In this document: piece by piece, positions 1 to 12,370 of the stretch
Layout: each line of letters opens with the position of its first letter
Position numbering within the stretch: the stretch's first letter is position 1
From: Dreissena polymorpha
Lineage: Eukaryota; Mollusca; Bivalvia; Myida; Dreissenidae
DNA length: 64,000 nucleotides
Assembly (NCBI RefSeq): GCF_020536995.1
Contig: NC_068360.1
Coordinates: 18,816,589 to 18,880,588, forward strand
Direction of reading: 5' to 3'
Translations under genes and position numbers: made by a program
The notes under the pieces: model-generated
What the model saw: the letters and a program-made list of their open reading frames with translations, nothing else
The model's database searches: none
Told to the model about the DNA's origin: nothing

Positions 1-660
1 ACTTATTATTGTTTTTTTATGAAATAACATACTTTTTAAAGTGATAATATAGTCAATGACATTAATGTAGTAAGGATTCTTAAAATGATTGTTCTTATTA
101 ATAAGGTGGAATAACCGCCAGTATTCACGCCGCGAAAAAGTGGCGACAACTTTTTTTGGGCCAGTGGAACCCCTGAAACTCTGCCAAGCAATTGTTATAA
201 AAATTCATATAAATGCAATATCGCCATATTGCAACATGTACTTACAAATGCAAGGACTCGCAAATTTGCAAATGAATTTACCTAATATGATTGACATTTC
301 CAAGAATACCTCTAGACCCCTAAAACAGCCTTGACACTTCTAAGAAAGATTTCAAGATTAAGTTAAAAAATACTTATAATTTCTTACAGACCTTGAAAAC
401 AATAAAAGCATACTTCCCAATTGTTTCTGATGTTAGAAAGATGGCAAAAAATGATAGGATTAATAAATAATAGTTCTCTTCTATATTTGACCCCCCCTCC
501 CTCAGACCAATTCAGATGTGCAGTTTCAAACACAATATATTGTTTATGACTTAAAATATGAAAGTGTAACATGCATAAAACAGGTTTTGTTTTCATAAAA
601 TGTGCTAATGATTACTCGGGTATTACACATTGGAAACATCAATAAGAATATGTACCGGTA
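1..660. other. AT-rich intergenic DNA
   Basis: I see no convincing gene here. Short open frames lack splice signals or recognisable motifs. The last bases (CCGGTA, 655-660) are the left target duplication of the element that follows. Confidence 0.5.
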
Positions 661-2157
661 CAGGGTTGTCATTATTAACCGATTGCCGATCGAATTCATC
701 GGTTAAAATCGCCAGAAAATCGGTTGTTTTTCCCGAATCTTTAAAATTGCGATCGGAAGTTTTTATCACGCATAATAACCGTAGTATAGTAGAGCGACGC
801 CCGGTCATTCAGTCAGTCCGTTAACTCCGCCTAAGAGCTACTGTTTTCAATGAATTTCTCAGCGAGTGGCCAATATTGATTTTTCCAGCTGTCAATCAAA
901 TACTTCTTGGTAAGCACGTCAACCAATCAGCGCTCAGGCAGCCGAATACACGCCGACCCCATGTGAAACTGTATCAAATAGCTGTACATTTAACAGATTA
1001 TTACTGACCGTATCTCAACGAATGTAGCACTGTAGAACGTAATTAACTAGTTTTTTTTTAGTTAGAGGAAAAGTTTCCTCATATTAAAAAATGCTCTTTT
1101 CTGCCAAAATAAAAGATATTAGCGACCTCTGCGCTACGAAGTTGTTATTCAGCATCTAAATATTAAGGTCAACGTTTTCCCCGAGGAAAAATGACGTGAT
1201 GTTATACATGAAGTCTAATTTTGGCATGATTTTCATCTGTACATGAAAAACACGAGAAATGTGTCTCTGTTGCTAGAATTTTCTTAATTTTCCGCGAATA
1301 ATTAAAGCTGAAAATGATTTTGGATAACACATTTAATTAAACGCATTTGAAAATACTTCAATTAAATAATGCAGTTTGTTATACAAATGGTCATTACACA
1401 TAAATAATATAATAAATAGGTAAATAACGTGTTTTGAGATTGCCAAACTATGCATACATATAGGTCTACACGCATGAATGAACTGACAAGTTATATCACG
1501 ATCCGGAATGACAAGTACTCGGTACAATTTAAAGAAAGACGCGTTTTTATTCTCAGAAACTAACTTTCACTTTCGCAAAATTTTCTGAAAGGAGGTACAT
1601 GTAACAGTTTAATTTGAGTCGTTGATTTGTTGTAATTACTAAATATAAACGGTTCTCAATGCTCTCAAATCGCGTCACGTGATTCACGCATGTACAATGG
1701 GAATTCCCCAATCCCACAATTCAATTTGTATATGCATTTGCGTTAAATGGCGGACGACATTCATCGTCAATATTGGCCGTAATTTGGTTTTGAAAAAAAA
1801 GAAATCGTAATAATGCTTGATTATCGGGTAATGGATAGAATTGGAACATGCAAAGATCTATCAATATTATATGTATAATATGTTTTTACATTGTACAGAA
1901 TACTTAAAATGTGAAAATCTTAAAATTTTCTATTCTTTTTAGACCCCATTTTAACTTTTTTATGCTCTGAGAATAGCATTATTTTGTCCCTAAAATGTAT
2001 AGAATTCGTTTTCGGTCGGGGAGCTTCGCCCCCCTGACCCCACTACCAGGGCCTTGCCCTGGACCTACAAGGGGGCCTATGCTTCCCCCTTGACCCCCGG
2101 CCCAATCGGTTACTATTCCAAAATAATCCTTTGTTTACAACCATAATGACAACCCTG
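661..2157. mobile_element. Non-autonomous TIR DNA transposon, copy 1
   Basis: The left end CAGGGTTGTCATTAT is matched exactly, inverted, by the right end ATAATGACAACCCTG. The 6-bp sequence CCGGTA sits directly outside both ends (655-660 and 2158-2163) as a target duplication. The 1.5-kb interior has no long reading frame. Its core (about 826-1850) is clearly homologous, in the same orientation, to the core of the element at 36170-37358, which has different terminal repeats. The CAG...CTG ends suggest a hAT-like group with 6-bp duplications, but without a transposase the superfamily is a guess. Confidence 0.8.
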
Positions 2158-2216
2158 CCGGTAATCATTAGGCAGTAAATAACAAAACTACTGGTAAAAC
2201 ACACAAGAAGCTTTAT

Positions 2217-2575
2217 AATACAAGAGATGTGTTTGTCAGAAACACAATGCCCTCTATTGCACCGCTTTGAAATAACATTTCAATATATCATTTGACAGGT
2301 TTACAAATTATCTCCATTTTAAAGCTTATTACTTCCCATGGATTGTATTTTTTTACTTTTGACCTTAAAGGACCTTGACCTTTCACCTCTCAAAATGTGC
2401 AGCTTTATGAGATAATCATGCATGCCAAATATCAAGTTGCTATCTTCAATATTCAAAAAGTTATGACCAAACTTTAATGAAGGTTAAAGTTTTGGGACAC
2501 ACATAATTAATGAATGACAGACACACAGACAGGCCAAAAACAATATATCCCCGATCTTTCGATCCGGGGGTATAC
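2217..2575 (-). mobile_element. Dispersed bivalve-type repeat (CCCCCGG...TCTTGT family)
   Basis: Read on the minus strand it starts near TATACCCCCGGATCG. It carries the phrases TTGATATTTGGCATGCAT and GGTCAAGGTC, and ends in a hairpin (TGTGTTT/AAACACA) followed by TCTTGT. It matches the copies at 21558 and 22099. It has no coding capacity. Confidence 0.75.
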
Positions 2576-3287
2576 AAATAAAATAAGGCCTACATATATT
2601 TCCATTATTGCACTAATCTAATTGATTGAGTCACAATATAGTACATTGCAAATTATCAGACATATAAGAAACACATTATCTTTCTTATACAGACATATCA
2701 CACACACACACGTTAACAACTTATCACAGCTTTAAATAATAATAAAAAATAAAACATATAGAGATGATAATATAAAGATATAATATAACATATATATTTT
2801 TTTTTAAACATGCATGAAAACGATTATATAAAAAAAATACATATAAGTAAAATATCTCACAATCAGAACAATTTAAGGCAGTCTAAGGCCACAGTCTTGC
2901 ACCTATCAAATATGGTTATAATGTATGCAGACTGGGCAAAAAAGTATGTAGCCCAAGCCCAATTCCATACACATTGCCATATAATAATACATTTTTGCCA
3001 TAGTCATAGTCCATGTAGCCCAAGCCCAATTCCATACACATTGCCATATAATAATACATTTTTGCCATAGTCATAGTCCGATTGGGCTATAAAAATAACA
3101 GTATTGCTGTTCATTAATTTCAAAATCCATAACTGCAACTAAACAGTTTACAAACGTAATTATACAGCATTCAACAGACACTGTACGTTTTGTCCCCAAA
3201 ACTGAACCTTTTCTCACCAAAATACGCAATCCAGCTAAACTTACTGTGTATTATTATACATGTAATCTTGGTAAATCATTACACTAA
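2576..3287. repeat. AT-rich 3' flank of the repeat-protein gene with a 67-bp direct duplication
   Basis: Bases 2946-3079 are two adjacent, nearly identical 67-bp units beginning ATGTAGCCCAAGCCCA. The stretch lies just downstream of the minus-strand stop at 3288, so part of it is probably 3' UTR. No clear minus-strand AATAAA signal was seen. Nothing else was recognised. Confidence 0.7.
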
Positions 3288-4250
3288 CTAATATACTTTA
3301 AGTGCTGATGCAGACCTAGTTCCAGCTCTATGGACAGTCGATCGTTTACCCTGATCAGCAAATATCTGGGCCATCTGCCCTCGGCTAGCCCGAAGGATAT
3401 TTTTGGCTGCCTTGGTGGTGGCTCGAGGAGGAGGCTTGGAGTCCTGGGGTAAATTTCTACCCTCGTACATCAGTTTGGACATCCTACCACCTTTGTCCAA
3501 GTTAGCGTTATCACCGCCCTCTCCACGCACCTTTGGTACAGGTTGTTCATCTGTTGGCAACTTTCCATACTTTCCCATCAATGTACCCATGTAGCCTTTT
3601 CCTTTCTCTGCATTTTCTGAGGCTTCTGGCTTTACTCTAGGAACGTAAGTGGGTCTTGACGAGACTGATCCATAACTGTGTATAGTTTTGTTCATTTGTC
3701 CGCCTTTTCCAAGGTCAGCTGTCTCTGCAGCTTCGGATTTCACCCTTGGCACTGGTCTAGCAGACAAAGGAAGCTTTATAGGATCATGCATTAAACAGTT
3801 CATGCGACCGCCCTTGTGTTGCTCTGCAGTGGACTGTGCTTCCGGCTTCACTCTCGGCACCCCTGGGTCATCAGTCGGCAGATGTCCGTAGGAATTGAAC
3901 AGCGCAGCGGTGTATTTACCCTGGTGACTTTCAGCTATAGGTTGAGCCTCACTTTTCACTCTAGGCACTGCATCAACATCAGGCCGTGGTGTAGCCTGAC
4001 CATACAACAATGTATTCACTGTTCCATGACGTCCATGTTCATAGTTTTGTCGAGCTGATCCTGTCGGGCAACGTGGCTCAGGCTTTGGTTCGTCAATGTA
4101 TCTCGGAGTTTCAGTGAAGAGATTTATGGAACCTTTGGCTCTGTTTGCATACTCTTCTGCCTCTGGCTTCACTCTTGCTGCAGGCCTGGGAGTTTCTGCC
4201 TCACTGCCAAAATTGTACCCAGGATAGGGTCTTGTTTGCTGGACGGACAT
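3288..4250 (-). CDS. PRVKPEA-repeat protein, single-exon paralogue (320 aa)
   Basis: I do not recognise this family. The product is about eight tandem copies of a ~36-residue unit whose core reads P-R-V-K-P/S-E-A, then an A-rich stretch, K-G-x-M and L-M-x-x-Y-G. It is basic and polar, with no signal peptide, membrane segment or cysteine motif; a cytosolic or structural role is only a guess. I chose the ATG at 4250 (MSVQQTRPYPGYNF) because the in-frame sequence upstream has no ATG. A likely splice acceptor (GTTTGGAACAG) lies just before it, so the coding exon would begin at 4275 with the rest of the 5' UTR in an upstream exon. A start-stop ATG-TAA lies in that leader at 4273-4268. The paralogue at 38760-43942 is transcribed the opposite way and has two introns. 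Confidence 0.85.
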   Translation of the reverse strand: MSVQQTRPYPGYNFGSEAETPRPAARVKPEAEEYANRAKGSINLFTETPRYIDEPKPEPRCPTGSARQNYEHGRHGTVNTLLYGQATPRPDVDAVPRVKSEAQPIAESHQGKYTAALFNSYGHLPTDDPGVPRVKPEAQSTAEQHKGGRMNCLMHDPIKLPLSARPVPRVKSEAAETADLGKGGQMNKTIHSYGSVSSRPTYVPRVKPEASENAEKGKGYMGTLMGKYGKLPTDEQPVPKVRGEGGDNANLDKGGRMSKLMYEGRNLPQDSKPPPRATTKAAKNILRASRGQMAQIFADQGKRSTVHRAGTRSASALKVY

Positions 4251-4275
4251 GATGCGGATCGGTTGACTTACATAT

Positions 4276-5282
4276 CTGTTCCAAACAAACACACAATACC
4301 GGTAGCTTATTTAACAATTTATAAATTGTAAATAAATAAAAATAATGAGCAATTATGTTGGCATAACAGCAGATTCTAATAATAAAATTGTGTTTTAAAG
4401 GTTGAGAAGGGTTGCAAAGTAAAGTGGATGTTCATGGAGTCTGCTTAGCTGAAACCTACGGGTTTTATGTCCATTATAAAGCTGCCCCGTTCAATTAAAG
4501 TACATAGATTCTTACGGAAAAGGACTCCATGTGTCTTTATAATCCAAAGGCTTTTGATGCAAATCAACTAAAATAAAATAAACTGTACTGTAAAAGTGAG
4601 TATTTAGTTTTTAGCATGTTTCTTTCTATTTTATGAATTTACAAATGGCTGCCCCCATGGTGATGAAATGACATGTGTTCGAGTTTTGATATTTCTAGAT
4701 ATGTAAACTTTTTTTACTATTTAAGCGTAACTTGCCCTCGTCAATGTCGATATTATTCACTAGTTATATAATTTTCCGCCGAAATACGTGGAATAAACAT
4801 GATTCAGATTTTTGAAAATAATGTATATTTTAGTGTTAAAATCGCTTTGTATTTTGATTGATTTTGTGGATGGTATGATACGTTGATGTACAAAATTGGT
4901 AGCAGTTTGAAGGAAAAACATCCTTTAAAGCATATATGTATACATTTTCAATGAAGCACTCTTCCTTTAGTCAAATTTGAGTTCAATGCTTGGGGTCCCA
5001 CATTTTGCAAAATGAAGCCTCTACATGAACCTTAATACTTAGCTTTATTGATATGTCTTTAGAACAAAATATTTCAATATATTCCATAAAAAAATATAAT
5101 AATCATGGCAAAGGAAATTCAATAGCCGGTATCTAAACAAAAGCATAATCGCCATCAGTTCGGTTCGTTAGGACCGCGCGCTACTTATTTCCGCTTTCAT
5201 TCCTTACTTGCTTTCATTTTAAAACCATTTTTTTTCTATCATAAACAGAATTCTATTCTCCTAAGCAAGATGTAATTTTTAA
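4276..5282. other. 5' flank of the minus-strand repeat-protein gene
   Basis: The stretch is AT-rich and has no recognisable gene. It should hold the promoter and a non-coding first exon of the 3.3-kb gene, but I cannot place either from sequence alone. Confidence 0.4.
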
Positions 5283-8130
5283 AACTGAACTCCAAATATA
5301 AACGATACAAATTAGTATTAAGTACGAACATGTCAACCGTAAATCTAGATTCTAAAACTCCAAAACGGTATGATATTTGCAAAAGTTAAAGTTATAACTC
5401 GCAGGGCTGCCGAAATCAGAAGAAAAACTTAATATATATTTGTAATCTGTTTACTACGTAACGTAAGCTTTCTAATGATATATAATTTGTCAAAATCGGC
5501 CGAGAAATGAAACTATAATTTAACAAAATACGTGAGTGGGTACATCAAAATGTATAACATTGGCGCTTCGCTGTACGCTAATTGTAAAAAATCGATAGCC
5601 ACAACACGTTAAAATGCGCGGTGGTAAAACAAAAAAATGTGTATTTCTTGTGTTTTACTCGCTATAAATCCATTAATAACAACGGGAATATACTAAAAGT
5701 TATATTTTTTGAAAGAGGAATTAATAAGCAACAAGATAACGTATAAACCAATAAAATCGGATGAATAGTTTTTGCATAAGATTGAATTTACTACAGTAAG
5801 GGTCAAATACTCGATTCATCTCATATCAATATACACTCCGTGGGTTGGATGAATAGATAGGAAAGAAGCTAAGTTCAACAAACAGACGATTAACCTGTGG
5901 GAAAAGCTTAAAACTTTAAAGAACAAAGAATAATGAATAATAATTTTCATAATGATTAGTGGCCATATGTTTATAAAATATTGATGATATAACATCTTTA
6001 TAAAAATTACCCCTGACTCAAGTGGAATATAAACTAGGCTTATCAGAATCTCCGTCAGACGTCATTTTGTCTTAACTTTTACGAAACCTTTTCACAAATA
6101 ATTTTAAACAAAAACATACTTTTGCTCTTTATTTTACTGATGTAATTAAAAAATACATTTAAACATAACATAGTCTAATTATTCTGAAGAAAAAAAGCAA
6201 TTACCTTGATCAGTAACTAATGTAAACAGGAAGTACGTCTTGACAAGTTGCGGGTCGAAACGGTCGAATGGACAAAAGGTATTTTCAGCTCGTCAAGAGT
6301 TACCAGATTACGTTCGTGTCTCCAAAGCAAAGTTAACATTTGTTGCTCTCACTATACAGCCGATGCGCAATACAGTTGAAATGATTGATATTTCATCAAT
6401 TACATTTCGAAGACGTTAATCCGCGAATTCTTCAAATTGATGAATTTGTGTCTGTTGTTTGGTAAATTTATTTGTTAAATTATGTACTTTCCCTTTGAGT
6501 ACTTATTGTTTAGATAAGTCTGAGTTTAAGTGTCCCTTAAAACTGGTTTACACCCTACATTGCTATCCATTGACCGTTGAAATGCGGTTATCCTAGTTTT
6601 TATACTGTTGATGTTTGCGGTTATCCTGTATTGTATACTCAATTGCTCATGTGCCTAAATTAAATAAAAACTCATGATTACAAAAAAATTATCTACTGAT
6701 AATGCTTTTGGATTTTCATGTAGTTTTCGTCGTTATACTCTTTTAATATTAGAATGACGTATAATCAATAGGCCATCATACTGAGGCTTTATGAGTTAGT
6801 TTATAAGGGCACGTATAGTGTTTGCCCTCAAATCTCAAGGCCAATGGAAAAAAAATAGGCAAATGTTGGCTCTACAACTATTTGAAAGCTTTATTTACAA
6901 CAATAATAATTATAATACATTATATATATATATCTTCGGTAAGAAACACTTTATTTCGTCCACCACTATTTAAAATTGATCATGATAAAAATGTCTTATA
7001 TAGTTATATTAAAGTACCGCACGGACTCTTGATGAGACGGATATGAAACGGGACCGTATCGGCAAATATCTTGTCGTAACTTAGTCACGTGACCGGTGGC
7101 TATCGATTAGCGTACATCGAAGCGCCGAGGTTATACATTTTGATGTACCCACTAACGTCTTTTTTTTTAATTATACTTTCATTTCTCGGCCGATTTTGAC
7201 AAATTATATATCATTAGAAAGCCTACGTTTCGTAGTTTTCAGATACAGTATATAAATATATATGAAGTTTTTCTTCTGGTTTGGGCAGCCCGGCGAGTTA
7301 TAACTTTAACTTTTGCAAATATCACACCGTTTTAGAATGTAGATTTACAGTTGACATGTTCGTACTTTATACCGATTTGTAGCGTTTATATTTGGAGTTT
7401 AGTTTGACTATTTGACTACGACACGGTTAAACGCGCGGGGTAAAACATAAAATGTTTATTATGCTCCCCCAAAACATTTTTATTCTATTTCTCAGCAACT
7501 TATTACGGGAATTCAATGACACTTTATGGGAAGTTTCACTACCAACAGGAGATGTGCATATTATCAGCCGGTTATGGTCGGATGATTTTTCACAGAGTTA
7601 TGACCCTTTGAAATTTTCTATAAACTGTACATATAGTGCAATTCTTGTCCGGGCTATTACTCCCCAACAACTGACTGGAATACAATGAAGCTTTATGGGA
7701 AGCTTAACTACCTTGAGGAGATGCGCATGTTATTAGTGGGTTCTGGTTAGATGATTTATTTAGAGAGTTATGGCCCTTTGAAATTTTTAAGTTGCTAAAC
7801 CATCCATCGTATTATTTTGTCCAAAGTTATGCCCCTCAAGACGTTTCCTTTTATCTGAATATATAGTACAATATTGTGAAAAAAAAACTTTGGGGAGCGT
7901 CACCCGTCTCCGACGGTTTCTTGTTTTTTGTGTTTAACGCGCCATATATCCATTAATAACAACGGAAATATACTAAAAGTTACTTTTTTTTTTGAAAGAG
8001 GAATTAATAAGCAACATGATAACGTATAAACCAATAAAATCGGATGATTAGTTTTTGCATAAAAGTGAATTTACTACAGTAAGGGTCAAATACTCGATTC
8101 AACTCTTGTCAATATACGCTCCGTGAGTAC
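5283..8130. repeat. Rearranged repeat pair with inverted and direct arms
   Basis: Bases 5283-5602 reappear as their reverse complement at 7096-7394. The adjoining 5600-5855 reappears in direct orientation at 7408-7450 and 7922-8130, split by another repeat (7452-7921). One copy therefore has an internal inversion relative to the other. No coding capacity was recognised. The 5856-7095 interior is AT-rich with no other feature. Confidence 0.75.
7452..7928 (+). mobile_element. Dispersed repeat inserted in the 7.1-8.1 kb copy
   Basis: It begins near ATGCTCCCCCAAAAC and contains two related internal segments (ACTTTATGGGAAG...TATGACCCTTTGAAA). It ends with a CCGTC/GACGG hairpin followed by TTCTTGTTTTTT. 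It interrupts sequence that is continuous at 5640, so it inserted later. Confidence 0.7.
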
Positions 8131-8384
8131 CATCCTCGTGCATAAAGATGTTTTTATGGCAATAACTATGCACATATATTCCAAATATTAAATATAAATA
8201 ATTCAAGTGCGACATTGACCTTGAATTTACTCATGACACAGTGTGTTATGTAAGAAGAACTCAATGTGTACATTGTAATTTTTTACAAAATTTGTTTTTA
8301 AGACACAAACTATCCATAAATGCTCACTAAAAATAGAACATTTGAACTTCAAGAATGAGCTATCTATCTATATATACTGTCTAA
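8131..8384. other. Short spacer, partly LINE 3' tail
   Basis: On the minus strand the LINE 3' UTR appears to end in a TATATATAGATAGATAG-type simple repeat (about 8355-8382). The rest shows nothing. Confidence 0.45.
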
Positions 8385-10975
8385 CTCCCCTTTCGGGTAT
8401 TATCGACAGGTGCGTAGTCAGTGCAAGTAAAAGTGTTAAAAGTGAAAAAGTGAGAATGTTAAAAGTATGTTAGATTCATTAAAAGGTGAAGTGATTTAAG
8501 GTTAAAAACTGATAAAAATATGTCTCCCAGAGTTCAAGGGGCAGAGGGGGAAGGCAGGGACTGCTTAAACCCTCCAATATCAGGATGTAAAACTGTAGTG
8601 GCGGGGAGGTAGTTCCACATCACAATAGCACTTGGCAAAAATGAAAACTTATAATAATTTGCAGTAGTATGGATCTGTCTGTAGGAGAGGGGATGCATGT
8701 GACGAGTGAATCTGGTGGGTCGCTCGATATATGATGGTAGGGGCACAGCCACTAAACCTTGAACAATTTTGAAAAAACATTATTAATGTAGTGTTATTTC
8801 GTCTTTCTTGTAGGTCTGCCAACCAAGTTCCTGTTGCATGGAGGTGACACTGTCATATGGGGAATAGTTATGTTTGACCCAGCGGACTGCTCGGTGCTGT
8901 ACATTTTCAATTTTTCGTATATTTTGTAATGTGTGAGGGCTCCATACGGAAGAATCATATTCAACCTGTGGTCTAACCATGGTCTTGTATGCGAGATTGC
9001 GAATGTTGGAATTTCTCCTCTGTATGTTCCTGCGGAGAAAACCAAGAGATTTTTTAGCGTTATTTGTAATTCTATTTATATGGGTGTTCCAGGAAAGGTC
9101 TTTTGAAATGTCCACACCTAAGTATTTTGCATTGTCAACAGTTTCTTATATTTGTCCATGGAGCCTGTAATTAAAAGAGAATTTTGATTTATTTCTGGTT
9201 ATGTTAAAAACTTGACATTTACTTGGGTTGAACTCCATGTCCCAAAGATGTTCCCATTTCATTAGTTTATCTAGATCTTCTTGTAGAGTGTGGCAGTCAT
9301 GCATATTGTTGATTGTAAGGTATACGGCCGTGTCATTTGCAAATAAGCGAACTTGAGAGGTAATAGACTTAGGTAAGTCGTTTATATACAGAAGAAAAAG
9401 TAACGGACCAAGCACAGACCTTTGTGGTACCCCGGATGTCACTGGTATCTCGGATGATAGTTCTCCATCTAGAGCAACCCGTTGGGTGCGACCTATAAGG
9501 AATGATTTGATCCATGAGAAAGTATATTTATCCACACCATGTTCCTGTAATTTGAAAAGCAGTTTAAGATGGTTCACTTTGTCGAACGCTTTGCTGAAAT
9601 CAAGCAATATTAGATCAGTTTGTTTTCCAGATGTCATATTTCGTGCCAGGTCATCAATGAGTTGTAGAAGTTGTGTTTCGCAGGAACGCTTTTCTCTGAA
9701 ACCATGCTGTAAGTCATTAAGTATGTTATATTTATTGAAATGAGCTGAAAGATAAGAAGCAACTATATGTTCTAAGGATTTACATAAAATACAGGTGAGA
9801 GATAGGTCTGTAATTTGCTGGGTCTTCTTTGTTCCCTTTATTGAACAGCGGTATTACATTTGCAGATGTCCATACTTTCAGGAGAATTCCGGTGTCCAAG
9901 GATTTCTGAAAAAGGAGTGTTATTATTGGAGAAATTTCTGAACTTAATTCTTTTAGAACAAGAGGTTTGATGTTGTCGTGACCTGCTGCCTTGTCTGGTT
10001 TAAGATTGGATAGCAACTTCTGCACCCCATTGACACTGACTGTGATCTTTGGCATTGTTGGAAATTTTCTGAAAGATGAAGATGAAATTTCATTAAGATT
10101 TCTGAATAAGGAGAGGCATGATTGAGAAAGGGTAAGGGGGGGACAAAGGTGTGAAAACGGATTGGAACTGTTGGTTCAACACATTGGCCCTTTCTTGATT
10201 CACTGAAGTTGATTTTCCTGATACATTGTCAAAAAGAGTAGAAATACCTTGAGCGTCTTGTCTGGAGTTTTTTAAGAGACTATACAGTTTCTTCGGATTA
10301 AAGTTGGATCTGTTTTCTTGGACGTCAGGGTCTTCAATGCCTAAAATAGACTCTATATATTTATTATAAGCAATTTTGGTATTTCGTTTGATAAGGTTTT
10401 AAAAATTTAGGAACATATTTCTGGTCTTATGAGCTCCATTGTTTTTGAGTCTGAAATAAATTGTATCTCTTTTTCTCATTAGTCGTTTTATTGGTTGGGT
10501 AATCCATGGTAATGATCTTCTTGTACCTGTAGTTTTTGAGGGAATAAATTGTTTAATACCAGTTGATATCTCATCTGAAAAAATTGACCAAAGTTCTTCT
10601 ACCGAGGTACTTTCACCTTTTTCAAGCACCCTGTCACTCACTCCTTTCATGTGGGTTTTGAAGGAAACCCAGTCCTCCTTTCTATACAGCGGTACAACCC
10701 TGAGTTTCTGTTTTGTTAATTTTGGTTTTAGATCTGAAATAAAAGATACAATATCATGGTCTGAAATGCCTGGGAGAGTCTTTACAGAGTTAACAAGAGT
10801 ATGATTAGAGGTCAGGAAAAGGTCCAAGATGTTGTTTCCTCTTGTGTTTTCAGTCACCATTTGAGTAATGTTAAAATCTGCAAGCAAATCAATAAAATCA
10901 TCATAAAGTTTTACATTACTACATCCAGGATTAATTGTGGGTCTGTGTTCTGTATATCTTGAACTTAGTAAACTG
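8385..10975 (-). mobile_element. Decayed, 5'-truncated non-LTR retrotransposon (Jockey/CR1-like LINE)
   Basis: Reading from 10975 leftwards, the remains are in LINE order. First is the C-terminal part of the apurinic-like endonuclease, with its SDH motif (GISDHDIVSF, about 10760), lacking the N-terminal half. A linker ends in LPWITQPIKRLMRKRD. The reverse transcriptase includes NYRPIS (about 9795), LLDFSKAFDKVNH (about 9600) and GVPQRSVLGP. The region after the palm ends in WNYLPATTVL (about 8610). The catalytic FADD box reads FAND and GVPQG reads GVPQR. The frame changes between blocks near 10055-10399 and 9637-9780, and in-frame stops occur near 9146 and 8780, so it is dead. The 3' end is a TATAGATAGA-type microsatellite. 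Clade assignment is by motif style only. Confidence 0.9.
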
Positions 10976-12240
10976 AAAGTTAATCGCTACACATCATAAG
11001 TTTATTAACAGTTTTGGTTAGATGGTCATTCCACAAAATTTAACAAATCCAAGATGACTGTACGTTTGCCATCTTTATCTTATCATAGGAAAGTTGATCT
11101 TTGGATTAGTCCATTTTTGAATATTTATCATTAGACGGTTCGTGTACTTCGAGTAAAAATTAAAGAAATACTTTCAAATACCAATGTTTAGTAAAGACAG
11201 CCATCAGTTTGCCATTTTGAATTAGAATAGGGGAGTGATATTTAACGCATTACTAATTCTTATGAATGTTAAACGTGGGAAGAAGTAGTTCGTGTGACAA
11301 CTTTTTTCACCAACCGATCAATCAGCCAACCAACATGGTGACACGTGTGTCCTCCCGTCAAACTTTGTCTGTTAGTTTATAATAACTATGTTGATAATTT
11401 CAATGATGTTGAAAGCAGATTTTACTGTACTGTGTATGTGATAGCTCTTAAATATCGTTTGACATGCATCTCCTTAAATCATAGTCGATGTTGTGCTTAT
11501 ACGCATGTGGTGATTTATGGGTGCCTGAATTTCTCTACACACGAGGGCATTAATTTTGTAATTGACTAACCCAAGGGGTAATGTGATTAAGAATGATATA
11601 CATAATTCATACAACTTAAATCAAAACGTATCGCTTATCTGTAGCAAAAATGTTACAAAAATCCGATTACATTAAATATTCTCTTCTTTTGATATAAATG
11701 TTCAAGTGATATAATGTTGCATGAAAGGTACATTTAAACAAACACCTATAGATTACATTGTAATCTATAGGTCTTTAATTTAAATTAACTAATATTGCGC
11801 CCATGTGTTTATGGTTTTAGTCGTACTGTTTTGAACTGCAGCGCCGTTGTGACCTCACACCCTAATGCCGAATTCCGCTTCCGGTTCATCGCTGAATTTT
11901 TGACAAGTCGGATAATTAGGTAAGTGTTTTGAAGTTCGGTCGTATTTATCTACAATAAAAAACATGTGCAGGTAAAACAATAACAATGTGCTGTAATTCT
12001 TTTTACATTAAAACGAACATAGATTTGTTTTAATGAAAGCTGGATTGCATGTCGTGACATATTTGTCATTTAGCGCTGTCATTTAAATTAAAATATTTAT
12101 GAGTAACCTCCCTTGATAATAATTATAATGGATTTCGACGATACTGGAAGTGCTATGTCAAACCACTGCATATGATTTATTTTCTCTAAGCATAATTTAA
12201 GATAAAATGGTACAAACAAATTAAATGAAGTGACATAGAA
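10976..12240. other. Intergenic DNA
   Basis: No gene was recognised. A perfect 13-bp-arm hairpin with a one-base loop lies at about 11747-11773 (arm CCTATAGATTACA). It is too short to call an RNA gene. Confidence 0.45.
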
Positions 12241-12265
12241 TTGGTATTTTGAGTTGTCTGCTAGT

Positions 12266-12370
12266 CCATATAAACGGACTCACAGAGCCTTTGATAAATT
12301 TTGCTTTGACAGCTCTGGAGTGGGAATTCATATGCTCCCCTTCATAAAGTTCAACACAACCTCAGTTCTC
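12266..12370. repeat. Dispersed repeat, inverted copy of 37565-37660
   Basis: The segment beginning GTCCATATAAACGGACTC is the reverse complement, with scattered mismatches, of the segment at 37565-37660. Shared blocks include AGAGCCTTTGATAA and CCCCTTCATAA. No coding role was recognised. Confidence 0.75.

Noticed and set aside
3403-4058. Plus-strand frames opposite the 3.3-kb gene
   Set aside because: They are antisense shadows of the repeat-encoding exon.
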